A stretch of DNA of 64,000 nucleotides from positions 46,456,812 through 46,520,811 of the forward strand of contig CM055103.1 in NCBI GenBank assembly GCA_029204225.1, in the 5' to 3' direction. The stretch comes from Diphasiastrum complanatum (taxonomy: Eukaryota; Streptophyta; Lycopodiopsida; Lycopodiales; Lycopodiaceae). The position numbers were made by a program, and so were the translations under genes. Below are positions 1 to 10,857 of this stretch, piece after piece; positions within the stretch are counted from its first letter, which is position 1; each line of letters begins with the position of its first letter. The notes under the pieces were generated by a model. That model was not told where the DNA came from. It saw only the letters and a list, made by a program, of their open reading frames with translations, and did no database searches.

Positions 1-774
1 GTGGGATACTCAAGGTGGAACAAACCATTCAAAAGCATGTCAACAATATTGCTTGAAGTCTTGGTTCGATGTTTCGATGGTGAGTCTTCTAAGTACTTTG
101 CTTGTTTGTAAGAAGGGTGCTTGTGAAGTTGAGAAGATGCTATTACTTTGTAGGGCATTGTCCCTTGCAAATTCCATGTGTGGCCCACTTTCAATAAATG
201 ACATGGGATAGATGTGGTTGGGTAGAATCTACCGCGACTGCCTTTGATTCTACAAAGCTATACTAGTGTTTCTTTCTTACCAATTATTTTGCTAGACACC
301 CATGAGACAACTTAGTGCAGATTATGAGAGAGATTATTATGAAGGCAAAGGTCCATGAAAAAACTTAGAAGCAAATTCAGGCCCACGAAAACAAGTGCAT
401 CTTCCCATGCATTTTGGGTGAGTAGGACAAAAAAGAAAGAGCCTTTGCTTGGGAAATTTTTCCTATATGTAGATATTGGCTGAAAAGAAAAATGTTTCGA
501 AATCATTCTAGTGGCCTTTATAGATCCTAGATTTTATGTTTGTCTTGCTTTCGAAGCTCTAGGTTGTTGGTAATTAATGGCTTTATGTATCCGGGAATGG
601 TCTTCTTAGTGACCTTTGCACCCGGTAAAATGGTCATAGAATTATGTCAAGGTCGTTAAACGAGCTATAATTTTACGGCCATTGCACCGAGTGTAAACTT
701 GGTCACTAAAATGACCTTTCCCAACCATAACAATGCTACTCCTTACCATAAAGCATAACGTGCACAAAATTAAC
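1..774. other. AT-rich intergenic DNA
   Basis: I see no gene, RNA or recognisable transposon protein here. The short open frames have no familiar motif and no supporting codon structure. The stretch around 590-720 has several short similar phrases about ggtcacta/gacctt, which suggests an old degenerate repeat. Confidence 0.5.
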
Positions 775-892
775 TCACATATAATTACTTTTACCGAGTC
801 CATTGAATCTCTGTGTGTCATTTAACCACACACAAAAAAAAGACCAACACAAAATTCTCTTCAAGTCAATATTTACGCAAGGAAGGGTTGAG

Positions 893-1180
893 GTTTGAAC
901 CTTTTTACCGAGGGGGAGGTCACCTCCTCTTCTGCCTTGGGTGGTTTGAAACTTTTCACCAAGAGGAAGGGGGGCTGGGGGGAGGTCACTCTCTGAAGCC
1001 ATTCCTTCGGCTGAGGGTGGTAGCCGTGAGAAGGGCTTTTCACCTCGGGCAGTTTGAAACTTTTTACTGGGGGGAGGGGGGATCCTTCGAGGCCATTCCG
1101 CTAGTGAAGGGCCTTCGGCCGAGGGCAGTAGCCCGAGGCGAAAGGCCCTTCCAATGGCGGAATGGCCGAGGAGGTGACCT
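893..1180. repeat. G-rich degenerate tandem repeat
   Basis: Three imperfect units of about 55-110 bp begin with a gtttgaaac/gtttgaacc phrase followed by ttttyacc, at about 893, 947 and 1049. The second and third units continue with ggaggtcac or gatccttcgaggc, gccattcc, cttcggc(c)gaggg and tagcc. The third unit contains a local inverted repeat around gaagggccttcggcc and ggcgaaaggcccttcc. Open frames crossing it on both strands exist only because the GC-rich repeat lacks stops. Confidence 0.65.
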
Positions 1181-2120
1181 TCTGCGGCGTGAAAACTTTT
1201 TTTTACTTTTTTTCTCCTTTTTTGTTGCCATAAACTTTTTTTTACATGCATCTTCCGTGCGGATGCTCATGTAAGTTATCTTTTTTACACGTACCTACAG
1301 CATCCTGGAAAGTGCATATAAAAAAAATTGGAAAAAAAGAGAATGAGAAGCACCTCTCTTTTCTTCATGAAAAAGCAAAGAATGATTTTAGGGCCCAAAA
1401 AAAGTTGTTCAAACAAGATTACATCCTATTTTATATGTTTCCCATCAAAATGTCTCCACCAAAAGGAGGAGGGTCCCCGACCTTTCGTTTCAAAACAGTG
1501 ACGCGTGACCCTAAATACTAGTCACCGATCCATGCAAAGGAAAGATCGCCATTCGCCAACAAAGTAATAATAAGCAGCAGCAGGAGCAGGAGCACTGCAT
1601 CTGGTAGATCACCTGCCGTGAGCTCTATTCCTACTTCTCAGGCTGTTAAGGATAGTAAGTTACGGTGAGCTGAGAAAAATGGATTATGGCACTGTGCATC
1701 TCTTCCAATCCATCCGTTTTTTTTGCAGATAAAAAATTCACAATCCTTTTTCCTCGTATGCTCTTTCTTGCCCATGCTGCTGTATATTTGATCCGGGAAA
1801 AATAATAATTCTGTGCGGGCGCAGCGGTAGCTAGTAGATTAGCCTACCTGACAATCAAATTGAAGTATCAACGAAACCTTGTATGATCACTGTTATAGTG
1901 CATTCAAATTGAATCATCTCCCTTTCTAAATTTTGAAAAAGAGATAAGCACATGAGCAGCTCATTTAGCTTAATTTTACTCAGAGAGAAAACTCTTTGGT
2001 GAATTTGTCTGTCTATCGCAAAATGAGTATGCAACCACAATCATCATGATGAGTTCATGATGTTTAGGTACTCTGCTGCCTTGGATTTAATTCTTACACC
2101 CTCCAGAAGAAATTGACTCA

Positions 2121-3827
2121 TCAAAACCAAGCATTTTGACTAGCTTGAGGAATCTGACAGTATTTTGGATCTGTTCCCGCTGAATCATTTCCGTAGCATG
2201 TATCGATATGTTGGTATGCTGGACATGATTGAATACTGGTACCTTGCAGCGGTGAGTTTCCGCTGCTCTCAAGGAGTTCCATAGTTTGAAGCTGCAGCTT
2301 TAAGTATTTGACGTATTGAATGGCTTCATCCAGCATTGAGGCAGTGTCCATTTTGGTACCTCCAGGAACAAGCCTTTGAAGAGTTCGCATTTTGCTACTG
2401 ATTTTTTCTCTTCTAAGCCGAGCAGCAACAGTTTGAGGGTCTTTGGAAATATGAACATTTCTACGCTTCGGTCTAGAAATGGCTTCATTTTCTTGCTGTG
2501 ACTGCCATGTCTTCACTCTCTTCAGATTTTTTGAAAGGCAGGAGGCCATATCATTCATCAGAAGAGCAGAATCGGAAGAAAAGGACTGTTCCGAGACCTC
2601 CCAAGGATTCGCAGAATTGTTATTTTCTGCATTGGAAGGAGTTTGTCCTGAAAACCTCTTCTTTTTGTTCAGGTCTGTACCTTGACTTCCTTCCTGAATT
2701 TCGCCGTTTGCACCATGCTCGCAGTGTTGATACAATCCTTCAGTATCCTCCATTGTGATCACCAAGCTTGTGCCATTGGCAGATATTCTTTGGGTGGATT
2801 CTCCATTCATATGAATTCGAAGACTTGCTGCAGGGTTTATTTTCATCTGGCTCTCTATACGGGATCTGGTGATCTCGTATAGAGAGGCTTCTGAATCCCT
2901 GAACATTTCCGAAGACACCGTTCTCTCCTTTTCTGGGCTGCAATTCTCGGCTAAAGCACGGTCGTCTTTGAATTCTACTAAGCTGGAACAGCATGCATCA
3001 CTGGTCGAGGAAGCTCCAATCTTTTGAAACGTCTGGTTGCTAGTATTGGTGTCAATACGCTCAGAGGGAATAAATAGGCTTTCCAAACGCTGTAAAGATC
3101 GATCTGAACTATTGGGTTGGATGGACAACCTACTTTCCTGCAAATGCAGCTCTGGCCGTATGCTATTTTTTATCAGCTCAAAACGTGGAGAAATTACTTT
3201 TTGGGTGGATGAAGTTGCCAACAACGTGGATGAGCAATGGTTCTGTAGACCGTGAGATGACTCGGTTATGTTTTCTAATGGTATCAAAGGACTAACCTGA
3301 TCAGAAACATGGCAGAATATCGAGTTATATGCCTGACTCCATCCTTTTCCCGAGTTGGACGATGCATCGCATGTGCAATCGAGAACTTGCATGTCTACTT
3401 GCTGCAGAAAGGATGTCAGTTCTATAGGTGTAATTGAATCTTGGAGTTGACAATTGTTCCCCAAAATATTGTGCTGGTTTGTTTCAGATGTCCCAAATAA
3501 TCTGGAAAGCGAAGAAGACTGCAGTAATTCCCATTCCTCCGCATTCATGAGGCTGCAAGTGTTGAAATAAAGATCATAATTATATGGGGACAGCACAGAT
3601 TCACCACCAAGTGTTCTTTGCAATCCAGATGATTCCTTCTCGGCCTCCATGGTTTTACCAGATAAACTCTCTACTATACTTGTTAAGGACGTTGACGTTG
3701 CGATGGTCGACCAGCAACAAGTGCTCACAGGTGACGCTTGAGAGCAGCATATTTTAGAAGAAGTGTGAACTGAGGCGATGAATTGCTCATTGTTGCCATT
3801 ACTGCATTGTGTAACATCGATGTCCAT
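2121..3827 (-). CDS. bHLH transcription factor, HECATE/INDEHISCENT (VIIIb-like)
   Basis: Encodes a 568-residue nuclear DNA-binding protein with a C-terminal bHLH domain at about residues 452-513. The basic region ([20 protein letters not shown]) leads into helix 1, a loop [12 protein letters not shown] and helix 2 [13 protein letters not shown]. The [16 protein letters not shown] core is the signature of the HECATE/INDEHISCENT clade. As in that clade, the usual His-Glu-Arg contacts read Gln-Ala-Arg, so it lacks the E-box glutamate and would be expected to bind as a heterodimer or at atypical sites. The roughly 450 residues before the domain are Ser/Asn/Gln-rich without a domain I know; seed-plant family members are usually much shorter. 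I chose the ATG at 3827; the frame stays open to 3881 with no earlier ATG, and a pyrimidine-rich tract ending ctttag just upstream could be a splice acceptor. No stop or frameshift interrupts it. Family members act in organ and gynoecium patterning; its role here is unknown. Confidence 0.9.
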   Translation of the reverse strand: MDIDVTQCSNGNNEQFIASVHTSSKICCSQASPVSTCCWSTIATSTSLTSIVESLSGKTMEAEKESSGLQRTLGGESVLSPYNYDLYFNTCSLMNAEEWELLQSSSLSRLFGTSETNQHNILGNNCQLQDSITPIELTSFLQQVDMQVLDCTCDASSNSGKGWSQAYNSIFCHVSDQVSPLIPLENITESSHGLQNHCSSTLLATSSTQKVISPRFELIKNSIRPELHLQESRLSIQPNSSDRSLQRLESLFIPSERIDTNTSNQTFQKIGASSTSDACCSSLVEFKDDRALAENCSPEKERTVSSEMFRDSEASLYEITRSRIESQMKINPAASLRIHMNGESTQRISANGTSLVITMEDTEGLYQHCEHGANGEIQEGSQGTDLNKKKRFSGQTPSNAENNNSANPWEVSEQSFSSDSALLMNDMASCLSKNLKRVKTWQSQQENEAISRPKRRNVHISKDPQTVAARLRREKISSKMRTLQRLVPGGTKMDTASMLDEAIQYVKYLKLQLQTMELLESSGNSPLQGTSIQSCPAYQHIDTCYGNDSAGTDPKYCQIPQASQNAWF

Positions 3828-5247
3828 TCTTGCAGTTGACCTAAAGAGCAATGCCGCAAGAGACCAGTAGAAAATGCAAGACTACGCCCCTAAAGCCATT
3901 ACAAAAATTAAAGACAGCACGAAAACAACCTTTTAATTCGCACAGCTTTAGAGTAAGTTACCATATGGTTTCTAGTGCTTCTAATATTCTGTCACGTCTT
4001 GTAGTTAGTCATCCAACCTGTATCTGGCAGCTTCAACGTAAATATACCGTACGGATCCATTGCAAATCACCTGTAGAAACCAATAATCAGTTCTGTGAGT
4101 AGCTTTAGCAGTACTTTTTTATCTAAAACATTTACCCAGCTTGACATTGAACTGATTATAAAGATAGCTGAGAGGAGCTTGGTAAGAACCATAGATCCCG
4201 CACTATACTCTAGCTCAGGTTCAATTTGAAGAGCATAGTGTGTTGATGAATTCAAAGAGTCTCTTGAAAATTGTAGACACTTCGGTACTGTCCGTGATGA
4301 TCTTGCATCAGACGATTTTTCACGGTGTAAGATTCGGTGAAAATTTAAATCAACCGAACTAAAAACGCATTAAAAATCACGCAGGAGAAATCCAAAAACT
4401 TGTCCTTCAAAGAACGTCTGGACACTGAATAAAACAGGAAAGGTTGTGGGGTTTGTTCATTAGCATAAAAAGTTGAATCAGTATAATACTGACAGCAAAA
4501 GATCATTATGAAAATTGCTTTAAACGTTTACTCATTGATAGGATTACGCCTTAACAGGGAAATCGCGCTACAGGAAAAGATAATGTTATCCAAAATTTTC
4601 CCTTGCCAGAGAGTTTGTCTTCAGAAATTAAATAGCTAAATTAAGCTTCCAACATAATCAATAAGGTTTTTGTTTAGCAGATGCAGGCCTAGGCTTTCAC
4701 AAAACTAGGCTGACATTATATTTTATGAGCTTGACCAAAAGTAATAAGCAATCAAGGAAACCATCGATCAAGTATGGTAGAGAGGAATGACTTATTTCGA
4801 AATATTACCTTTTAGGAGAACGCCTCCTTATCCTGATCACGAAGTATTCTTAGACAAGGATGACGAGTTTGATAAAGAACGCAAACAAACTTCAAGGATC
4901 GTGGCAGCATGATAGCAGTCAAGCTGTCAAAGGTGAACTGAAGCATACATTAACACTTCACAGGAGTTCTGAAATCATCAATAAAACACACACATGACAC
5001 TGTGTCACACACACAAAACTTCGAAGAGAGAGATTCATCAGAAGCTAGCTTGTAGAAAGAAGAGAGCTGGAAGGGCATCATAGGTCTGTTCCAGATCATA
5101 GTTGAGGCCGATTAAGATAGATCAATATGACGTGAGCGCTTCTATAAAAAGAATTAGTAGGAACTGTAGGCGAATACCAAACAGGAAAGTTGAGAAGTGA
5201 CATAGTTATCTGCTCACGAGGCATGATCGCAACGTCAGTTACTCTCT

Positions 5248-5250
<3 letters not shown>
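3828..5250 (-). promoter_or_regulatory. 5' flank of the bHLH gene (UTR/promoter, unresolved)
   Basis: About 1.4 kb separates the bHLH start from a CT microsatellite. On the minus strand this holds the 5' UTR, possibly a leader intron (acceptor-like ctttag near 3842-3847), and the promoter. No second coding exon could be recognised. The exact transcription start cannot be placed by eye. Confidence 0.4.

Positions 5251-5287
<37 letters not shown>
5251..5287. repeat. (CT)n microsatellite
   Basis: A pure CT run of about 37 bp; read on the minus strand it is GA. It lies about 1.4 kb upstream of the bHLH start codon on the coding strand, where GA/CT repeats are common in plant promoters and 5' UTRs. 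A regulatory role is inference only. Confidence 0.85.
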
Positions 5288-5291
<4 letters not shown>

Positions 5292-5420
5292 CGACCCCAC
5301 ACACACACCGTTCTCATCGGGACACGACGCCGACGTGGGCGGGGCCTTGTGAGCCTTCATCATCACCATTGTTTGCTTCTCCATTGTCGGCCAATTCTGC
5401 TGCAGCTGCTCGAAACTTCA

Positions 5421-5589
5421 AGTGTGGTGTATATGCTTCTTGGGTTTTTGTTTTTTTAATGCTTCTTGGTTGAGTGTGGTGTATATGCTTCTTGGTTTCC
5501 AAGAGGAGGCTCGAACCTGGGACCAAAGAAACTTTGGATGCCAAGCTAACCAGCTGAGCCAACCCTGTTGGGTGAGTGTGGTGTATATG
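5421..5589 (-). mobile_element. tRNA-derived SINE-like insertion
   Basis: On the minus strand, about 5568 to 5500 reads like a tRNA: an A box (TGGCTCAGCTGGTTAGC) and a B box (GGTTCGAGCC), the internal RNA polymerase III promoter, at tRNA-like spacing. The anticodon arm is not clean, so it is not a functional tRNA. A 17-bp direct repeat (tgagtgtggtgtatatg) lies at 5573-5589 and again at 5471-5487, with a third, 15-bp copy at 5421-5435. Between the second and third copies the minus strand has an A-rich tail (AAAAAAACAAAAACCC). This is the expected layout of a SINE with target-site duplications. Confidence 0.65.
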
Positions 5590-5769
5590 AGAGAGCTTAC
5601 AACCCAATCTCATTGTGCAAAATGTCAATGTTTTGGGTGTGCCAATAGATGTGGGCATGTAAAATTGTCCCTTTATCTTCATTTTATCTTCATCCGAGGT
5701 TACCTCACAAGAAAAACTCAAACATAAAAGATGAGTCAACAAAAATATCCATTCTAACGAAAGCCACAA

Positions 5770-6299
5770 AAAATGTTGATAAGAATTAACTTCAAACCTG
5801 CATATTTCTAAGGATGAGGATTTACGATTTATATAGGAGAGTGTAGTGACAATCTAGTTTTTACAACACTTTGTCAAACACAACTTGAGCTCAAGCTAGC
5901 ATTCAATAACAAAACCAATTTGTCAAATGACCAACTTCCTAGCAACAAGACCACATCTTGGCCCAAGGGAAATGATTTCAAGAGACGTCGATGAATCCGT
6001 AGCCTTTCCTCCATGCATGAATCCAACTATGTGCATACTTAGTAGGCCTAAGCCAATTGTTGCGCCGGTGCCTCAAAGGGCACTGGGACTTGAGCGTTAA
6101 ATTTTCCAAGACATGCTTAAGTCTAATATTCATCTGACATGAACTCACTGAAAAGCCAACTTAGAAAACGTAACAAGCCTAACCATTCAAACTTAGGAAA
6201 ACAGGATTCCCAACCAATCCGAAAGCCAACTTAGAATCCATCCCCAAAAGGTAACCAAAGGCAAGTGATGTGGACCCTTAGGCGCTAGCGACACAAAAA
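5770..6299. other. intergenic DNA, nothing recognised
   Basis: AT-rich sequence with no convincing coding frame or repeat termini. It separates the SINE-like insertion from the first retroelement relic. Confidence 0.5.
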
Positions 6300-6842
6300 G
6301 ATTCCATGTTTAAGCTATTTAATATGAATGTGTGCAAATTGTCAAGATATGGCAAAACTAGTTACATTGTCTTGCAATATCTTATTGTTGGAGTTGTACT
6401 AGCATTCTTGGTTGGTTTTGCTGATGGAAATGAAGCTAATGGAGATTCATTATGTCACTCATTCATGGCAAGATGGAGATGGAGGCTCGTTTATGGAGTT
6501 TTATGGTGCAGACATATCAAGAAAGGACAAAGTTGGAGGAGACAAGCAAGCAAATGACTATCACTCACATTTATTGTTTGGTTGCTGTTATTTTCCAGAG
6601 AGTTCAGAGTTGGAAGCATTTCATCTACAATCTATTTGGTTTTTCATGTTATAGTTATATCTTGATGTGTAAAATTGAAGTAAGAGATAGTGAAACATCC
6701 AATTTGGACACTATTCTCTATATCAATTATGGAAATTACTTTAAAACTTTAGAAAGGAGATTTATACTTAGGATGGAGATCATTCTAAAGTTGGATCAAA
6801 ATTCTATGGTTAAAACTATGCCAAAACTAGTTGACGAAGGAG
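6300..6842 (+). mobile_element. 3' internal region of a copia-type element (family G)
   Basis: This stretch is homologous, diverged and in opposite orientation, to 13528-14050. Both copies contain a phrase around catggagtt(t)tatgg, a pyrimidine-rich tgtttgctgctgtttt-like phrase, and a purine-rich run immediately before an LTR start. The short frames overlapping here are not recognised proteins; this is probably the untranslated stretch between pol and the 3' LTR. The polypurine-like tract is gacgaaggag, just before 6843. Confidence 0.6.
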
Positions 6843-6910
6843 TGTGAGGAATATCAACTAGTGATAAATTGGCAATTTAGGCCAATATGCATTTTAGACT
6901 TAGAGATAGA
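6843..6910 (+). repeat. LTR start, family G (truncated)
   Basis: Starts TGTGAGGAATATC right after a purine-rich tract and contains ttggcaatttaggccaata, also found at about 21554 in a longer LTR of the same family. It is cut off where the minus-strand copia integrase relic begins. Confidence 0.6.
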
Positions 6911-6925
6911 TATTTCAAAGTTATA

Positions 6926-8065
6926 TTAGTCTAAATTTTTCACTACCAAAGATCTTCCAATGCTCCAAGCTTGGCTTCTTACCAAAAAGAACTTCAAATG
7001 AACTCTTACCATCCAAGTCTTTGAGTACCTATTGCAAGCAAAGTTAGCACACATCACAGCTTCACCCCAAAATGACTTAGGAAGATTTACATTCATCCTC
7101 ATGGATTTAGCTCTTTCAAAAAGATTGACCTTCCTTTCTTCCACACCATATAGAACCTTTGAGTTTGAAAGCTCTCTCTTGATCCCATGTGCCACACAAA
7201 CCTTTTTGAACTTTGTTGATAGGTTTTCATTTGCCAAACTTAAGCACTTGATCTTCATGTTGAATTGACCTTCCACAACATTCTTTAACTTGAGAAAGAC
7301 ATCAAATACTTCATCCTCACACTTCAGAAGATAAGTTCAACAATATCTACTAAAGTCATCTTTGCTCCTCCAATACTTAAAGAACTATTGCAATGCAAAT
7401 CCAAATTTACTAAATGAAAAGACATCTTAGATCTTGAGCTAGATCTAGAATAAGAAAACCTTTATGACTTTGACATTGAACAAAGCTCACCTACTTGCTT
7501 CTGAAGCTGATACTCTTCATTCACCAACACTTCTTGCAAAACCACCATGCTTTGCAAGAAGTGTTGGCAAAGTCTTTTGTATTGCAAAGCTTTGAATAGG
7601 GTTAACATGCTCATCCAACAATCCATTAAGTACAACTTACACAAGTTCTACTTCCTTAATGCTATCATTATTGCATGCTAGCTCATTATTAAGTGCTTTA
7701 ACTCTCAATAGAAAGGCATGAGAACTCTCTTCCTTCTTTTGCAAACTTTGAAATATTTGTCTTCTTAGGAATAGTACCCTAGATGTAGAATTTGATTCAT
7801 AAAGCTTCCTCAAAGCTTCCCAAGCCTCCAAAGATGATGTGCACTTACCAATCTCCTTAAGTAGCTCATTGGTAACATTCATCTTGATCATATGTAGAGA
7901 TTTCTTTGCCCTCTTGTCAAATCTCTCTTGATATTGTTGTGTCATGGGTCTTTCCTCCACACCTACAACAATATTTATCAAATCACTCATCTCAAGGAGA
8001 GACTCCATTCTCACATTCCAAGTAGAGTAATTTGTTGAGGTAAATCTATCATTGCCTTCCAACAT
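6926..8065 (-). pseudogene. Ty1/copia gag-integrase relic
   Basis: Reading leftward from the ATG at 8065, the first 142 residues are a copia Gag (UBN2-like domain: STNYSTWNVRMESLLE, then the LRRQIFQSLQ helix region). A frameshift near 7640 shifts the end of Gag into other frames. Zinc knuckle and protease are missing; from about 7370 the sequence resumes inside the integrase core, with DDFSRY, AHGIKREL, GVEERK and NLPKSFWGEAV motifs spread over more than one frame. The conserved catalytic SDxG-type segment of the core is not recognisable. The piece is therefore internally deleted, frameshifted and dead. It is related to the 12049-12918 relic. Confidence 0.85.
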
Positions 8066-8750
8066 GAATCTAATGGAGTTTAATCTTACTCCTACTCATC
8101 CTTTTTACCCCCTTTCATCTCCTAAGAAAATCACTCTCAAACATTCTGCAGAAATACACGCAAGGACCAAACAGGCAAAACCGCAAGCTACCGCATGTCA
8201 ACAATTGCGAAGACTCACCGCCTAAAAATCACAAGTGTCTGGCTTACAGTTACTTGCGAAGTAAACTACAAAGTCTTCTCTACGGTCACTTCCGCAACAA
8301 GCCCACAAGGACTCAAATATGAAGGCCCACGGTCTGAATGAAGTGAACCGCAACAAGTCTGCAAGGACTCACATACGAAGACCTACGGAATGAGTCAACA
8401 CAACTGTCCAGCCTACGATCCATTATGAAGGAAACGAACGGCAGCTGATTGAAGGAACTACGGTCAGGCTACGGTTGCAACGGTGCCACATTCTCATGCT
8501 CCTGACACATATGAATGAGATCCTTTTGCTATTTCTCTTCATGTCTTCACGATGCACCAATAACCGATCTACGGATCATGCATAAGGGTTGTTAATGATC
8601 TTTTCAACTGTAATTAGAATAACTAAAAAGATCTTCTAACAACTATATAATTATTTGAGCGACTTGAAGAGCAGTGTGATCAAAAGGGATACAGGGAAAA
8701 TCGATATAGAGATAGAACAACCAGAACGGGTCTTTAGTAGCTGGCTCCTT
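8066..8750. other. non-coding DNA next to copia relic
   Basis: No convincing coding frame. Short phrases such as aaggactcacata and ctacgg recur between 8200 and 8470, suggesting degenerate local duplication. A TATA-like ctatataatta near 8643 precedes the LTR-like segment and fits a U3 region. Confidence 0.4.
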
Positions 8751-8856
8751 AGAGTTAGTGATCACATAGAGAGAGTGAGATATTCAGAACTTTTGCAATT
8801 GTCTTGAATCTGTAATAGGATCACGCACTTATCAACGCAATTGCATTGTGATCTGG
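8751..8856 (+). repeat. LTR-like fragment, inverted match to 37307-37403
   Basis: About 100 bp including gtgatcacatagagagagtg and aattgcattgtgatctg is repeated in reverse orientation at 37307-37403. With the TATA-like box upstream this looks like the U3/R part of a copia LTR (here family E). No matching second LTR was found beside it. Confidence 0.55.
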
Positions 8857-10790
8857 TCTTTGAGAAGATGAGATGAACGAGGACTGAGAGCCGAGTATGA
8901 GAGCCGAGGAATACTAGTTAGTAATGACGAGCCAAAACTGTGTAAGCCTCATGGTGAATCCCGGAAGATGGAATGACCATGTAGGAACTAGTATTTTTAG
9001 ACAAAGTAACAAATGCAAGTAGATCTCTCTTAAAGAAAGTAGAGTGAGCCACCTTTTGATGGTGACCTCTAATGGAGAGCATTATTCCACTTGAAATTTG
9101 TGTAATGTGGAAATGCCACTAGGATGCCACCTAAGGAGCTCTCTTGCTCATTTAAGAGGCTCCCTCTTTGTAAAGAGGAGCTTTTTGTGAAATGTACCTA
9201 CTTCATGCTGAAATGAGAAGAGTCTCCACGAGATTTGGTGCATCCATTGAGCTCCTTGATCATGCTTGTTCCTTGAGTGAATGCATTCATGATCTTGCCC
9301 TTTCCTCCTTTGTGTGTGGTTGTGGTTCGTAGAGTGGATTAGATTTTTTGCTTTTCTAGAGTGGGTTAGATTTCATTTCTTGTTTGTGGATTAATGTAGG
9401 AATCAACATTCAAGTAAAGTAAATAGGCTGGGTTTGTGAGGTAGTTCTTGCATATCTCCTTACAACCCTGTTCTTGATTTCTTGGGATGTCCAAAAATCA
9501 CAAGACTGGTTGGTTTCTTGATTCTTGGACTTCTAAAATGCTGTAGATTAGTTTCTTGTTTTTTGTTTTGTGGATTTATGCAAGTTTAGTAGTATTTAGG
9601 ATCTGATTTCAGTTCATTTTTGCAGCATTAGAGTAGGAGTTTGGTCACTGTTCAACGATTTTGCATGTTGATCTGATGGTTGAACATTTTGGCATGCATG
9701 TTTGACTGATTGTAGACGTTTATGTATGTGCTTCAGTGCAAGAGTGACAAATCTGAGTGTCCTCTGACAGGCAGGACAATACTACAATGTTAATCAGTCC
9801 ATTCTGCCGTGTTTGGGCATTGTAATAACAAGAACACATCTAATGAATGTCCACGAAGCCTGATAACAAACAAAACCAACCTCGAAACTGTTCTGGAACA
9901 AGACGAAAGACCCAGAACACGAACACCAGAAAAAAACGAATATAACCAACAGATTCTGAAGTAGAGAATCTGTAAACACCTAAGAGGGCACACCTCACGG
10001 CCCATTACAAGGCAACTAAGTACAGTACGATTGGGAGAGGGAGGAGTACATATAGTCTCACCTCTCCCTCCCTCCCTCCTTTAAGAAAAAGGCTCGACCG
10101 CGGACAACGTGATGCCTGCAGCGCTGCAGCAATCATCAAGTACGAGATAGGGAAGGCTTTAATTACCCTCCCCCCCCCAAATCTTCTGCTCACCTTGTCA
10201 AATACACACGGAGCAGGTCCGCGGCTGCAGTTCGCACTGCTCCCATCCATCGAGTATCAACATGCAGGTACATCCATACCAGAAGTTGATTCTGATAGCT
10301 AAAACCTATGTTAGATCACTTCAATACCAAAGTCTTTCCAAGTAAAAGGAAAATTTCAAAAGTACGGTTGGTAGGTTAGATTTCAAAGCTTAATTAATTT
10401 TTTTTCCAAGTTTTGGGTTATAATCTTCTAAGAAAACTCATCATTAGAAAGATTTAGAGCCTGACGAGGGCCTTTGAAAAAGATGTTTTTTTATTTTTTT
10501 TCTTATTTTCGTTGCCATGTGAACCAATTGAAACCTTAGCTTTGAGGTTTTACATAACGTAGAATTTTTCAAATATAAATAAAATAAAAACTTTTTAAAT
10601 ATATTGTTGTTTCGTCGGGCAGCATGTGGAAATGCTATTGGTTGATGAGGCCTGCCCTTCCAACTCATCATTGCTCGAAGAGACCCAAAAATATTGAAAA
10701 TGAATATGAGATATGATTGAGATGAGAAAATTAATGTACCATTAATGTATATACATTGTCAAATCATGGTTAACAAGGTTAACCAGAGTT
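8857..10790. other. intergenic DNA, nothing recognised
   Basis: No recognisable protein or element termini. A short hairpin (cctctttgtaaagagg) lies near 9165-9180. A CT/C-rich patch lies around 10040-10185. Open frames at 9790-10250 show no familiar motif. Confidence 0.45.
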
Positions 10791-10857
10791 AATTTGTGGC
10801 GCCAAATAGGTCAGTGTTTCAAATTTTTGCCAACACTTTTTCTCAGATTCATGGCTT

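Noticed and set aside
775-1274. Overlapping 153- and 158-codon frames on both strands
   Set aside because: They cross the G-rich tandem repeat, which lacks stops in all frames; residues mirror the repeat and no domain is visible.
2300-3255. Several short frames on either strand inside the bHLH gene
   Set aside because: They are alternative frames of a well-supported 568-codon gene.
5500-5568. Functional tRNA gene
   Set aside because: A and B boxes are present but acceptor and anticodon arms do not fold cleanly, and it is flanked by a tail and duplications as in a SINE.
5314-5769. 151-codon minus frame with an N-terminal hydrophobic stretch
   Set aside because: It runs through the SINE-like sequence and its direct repeats; the apparent signal peptide is coincidental.
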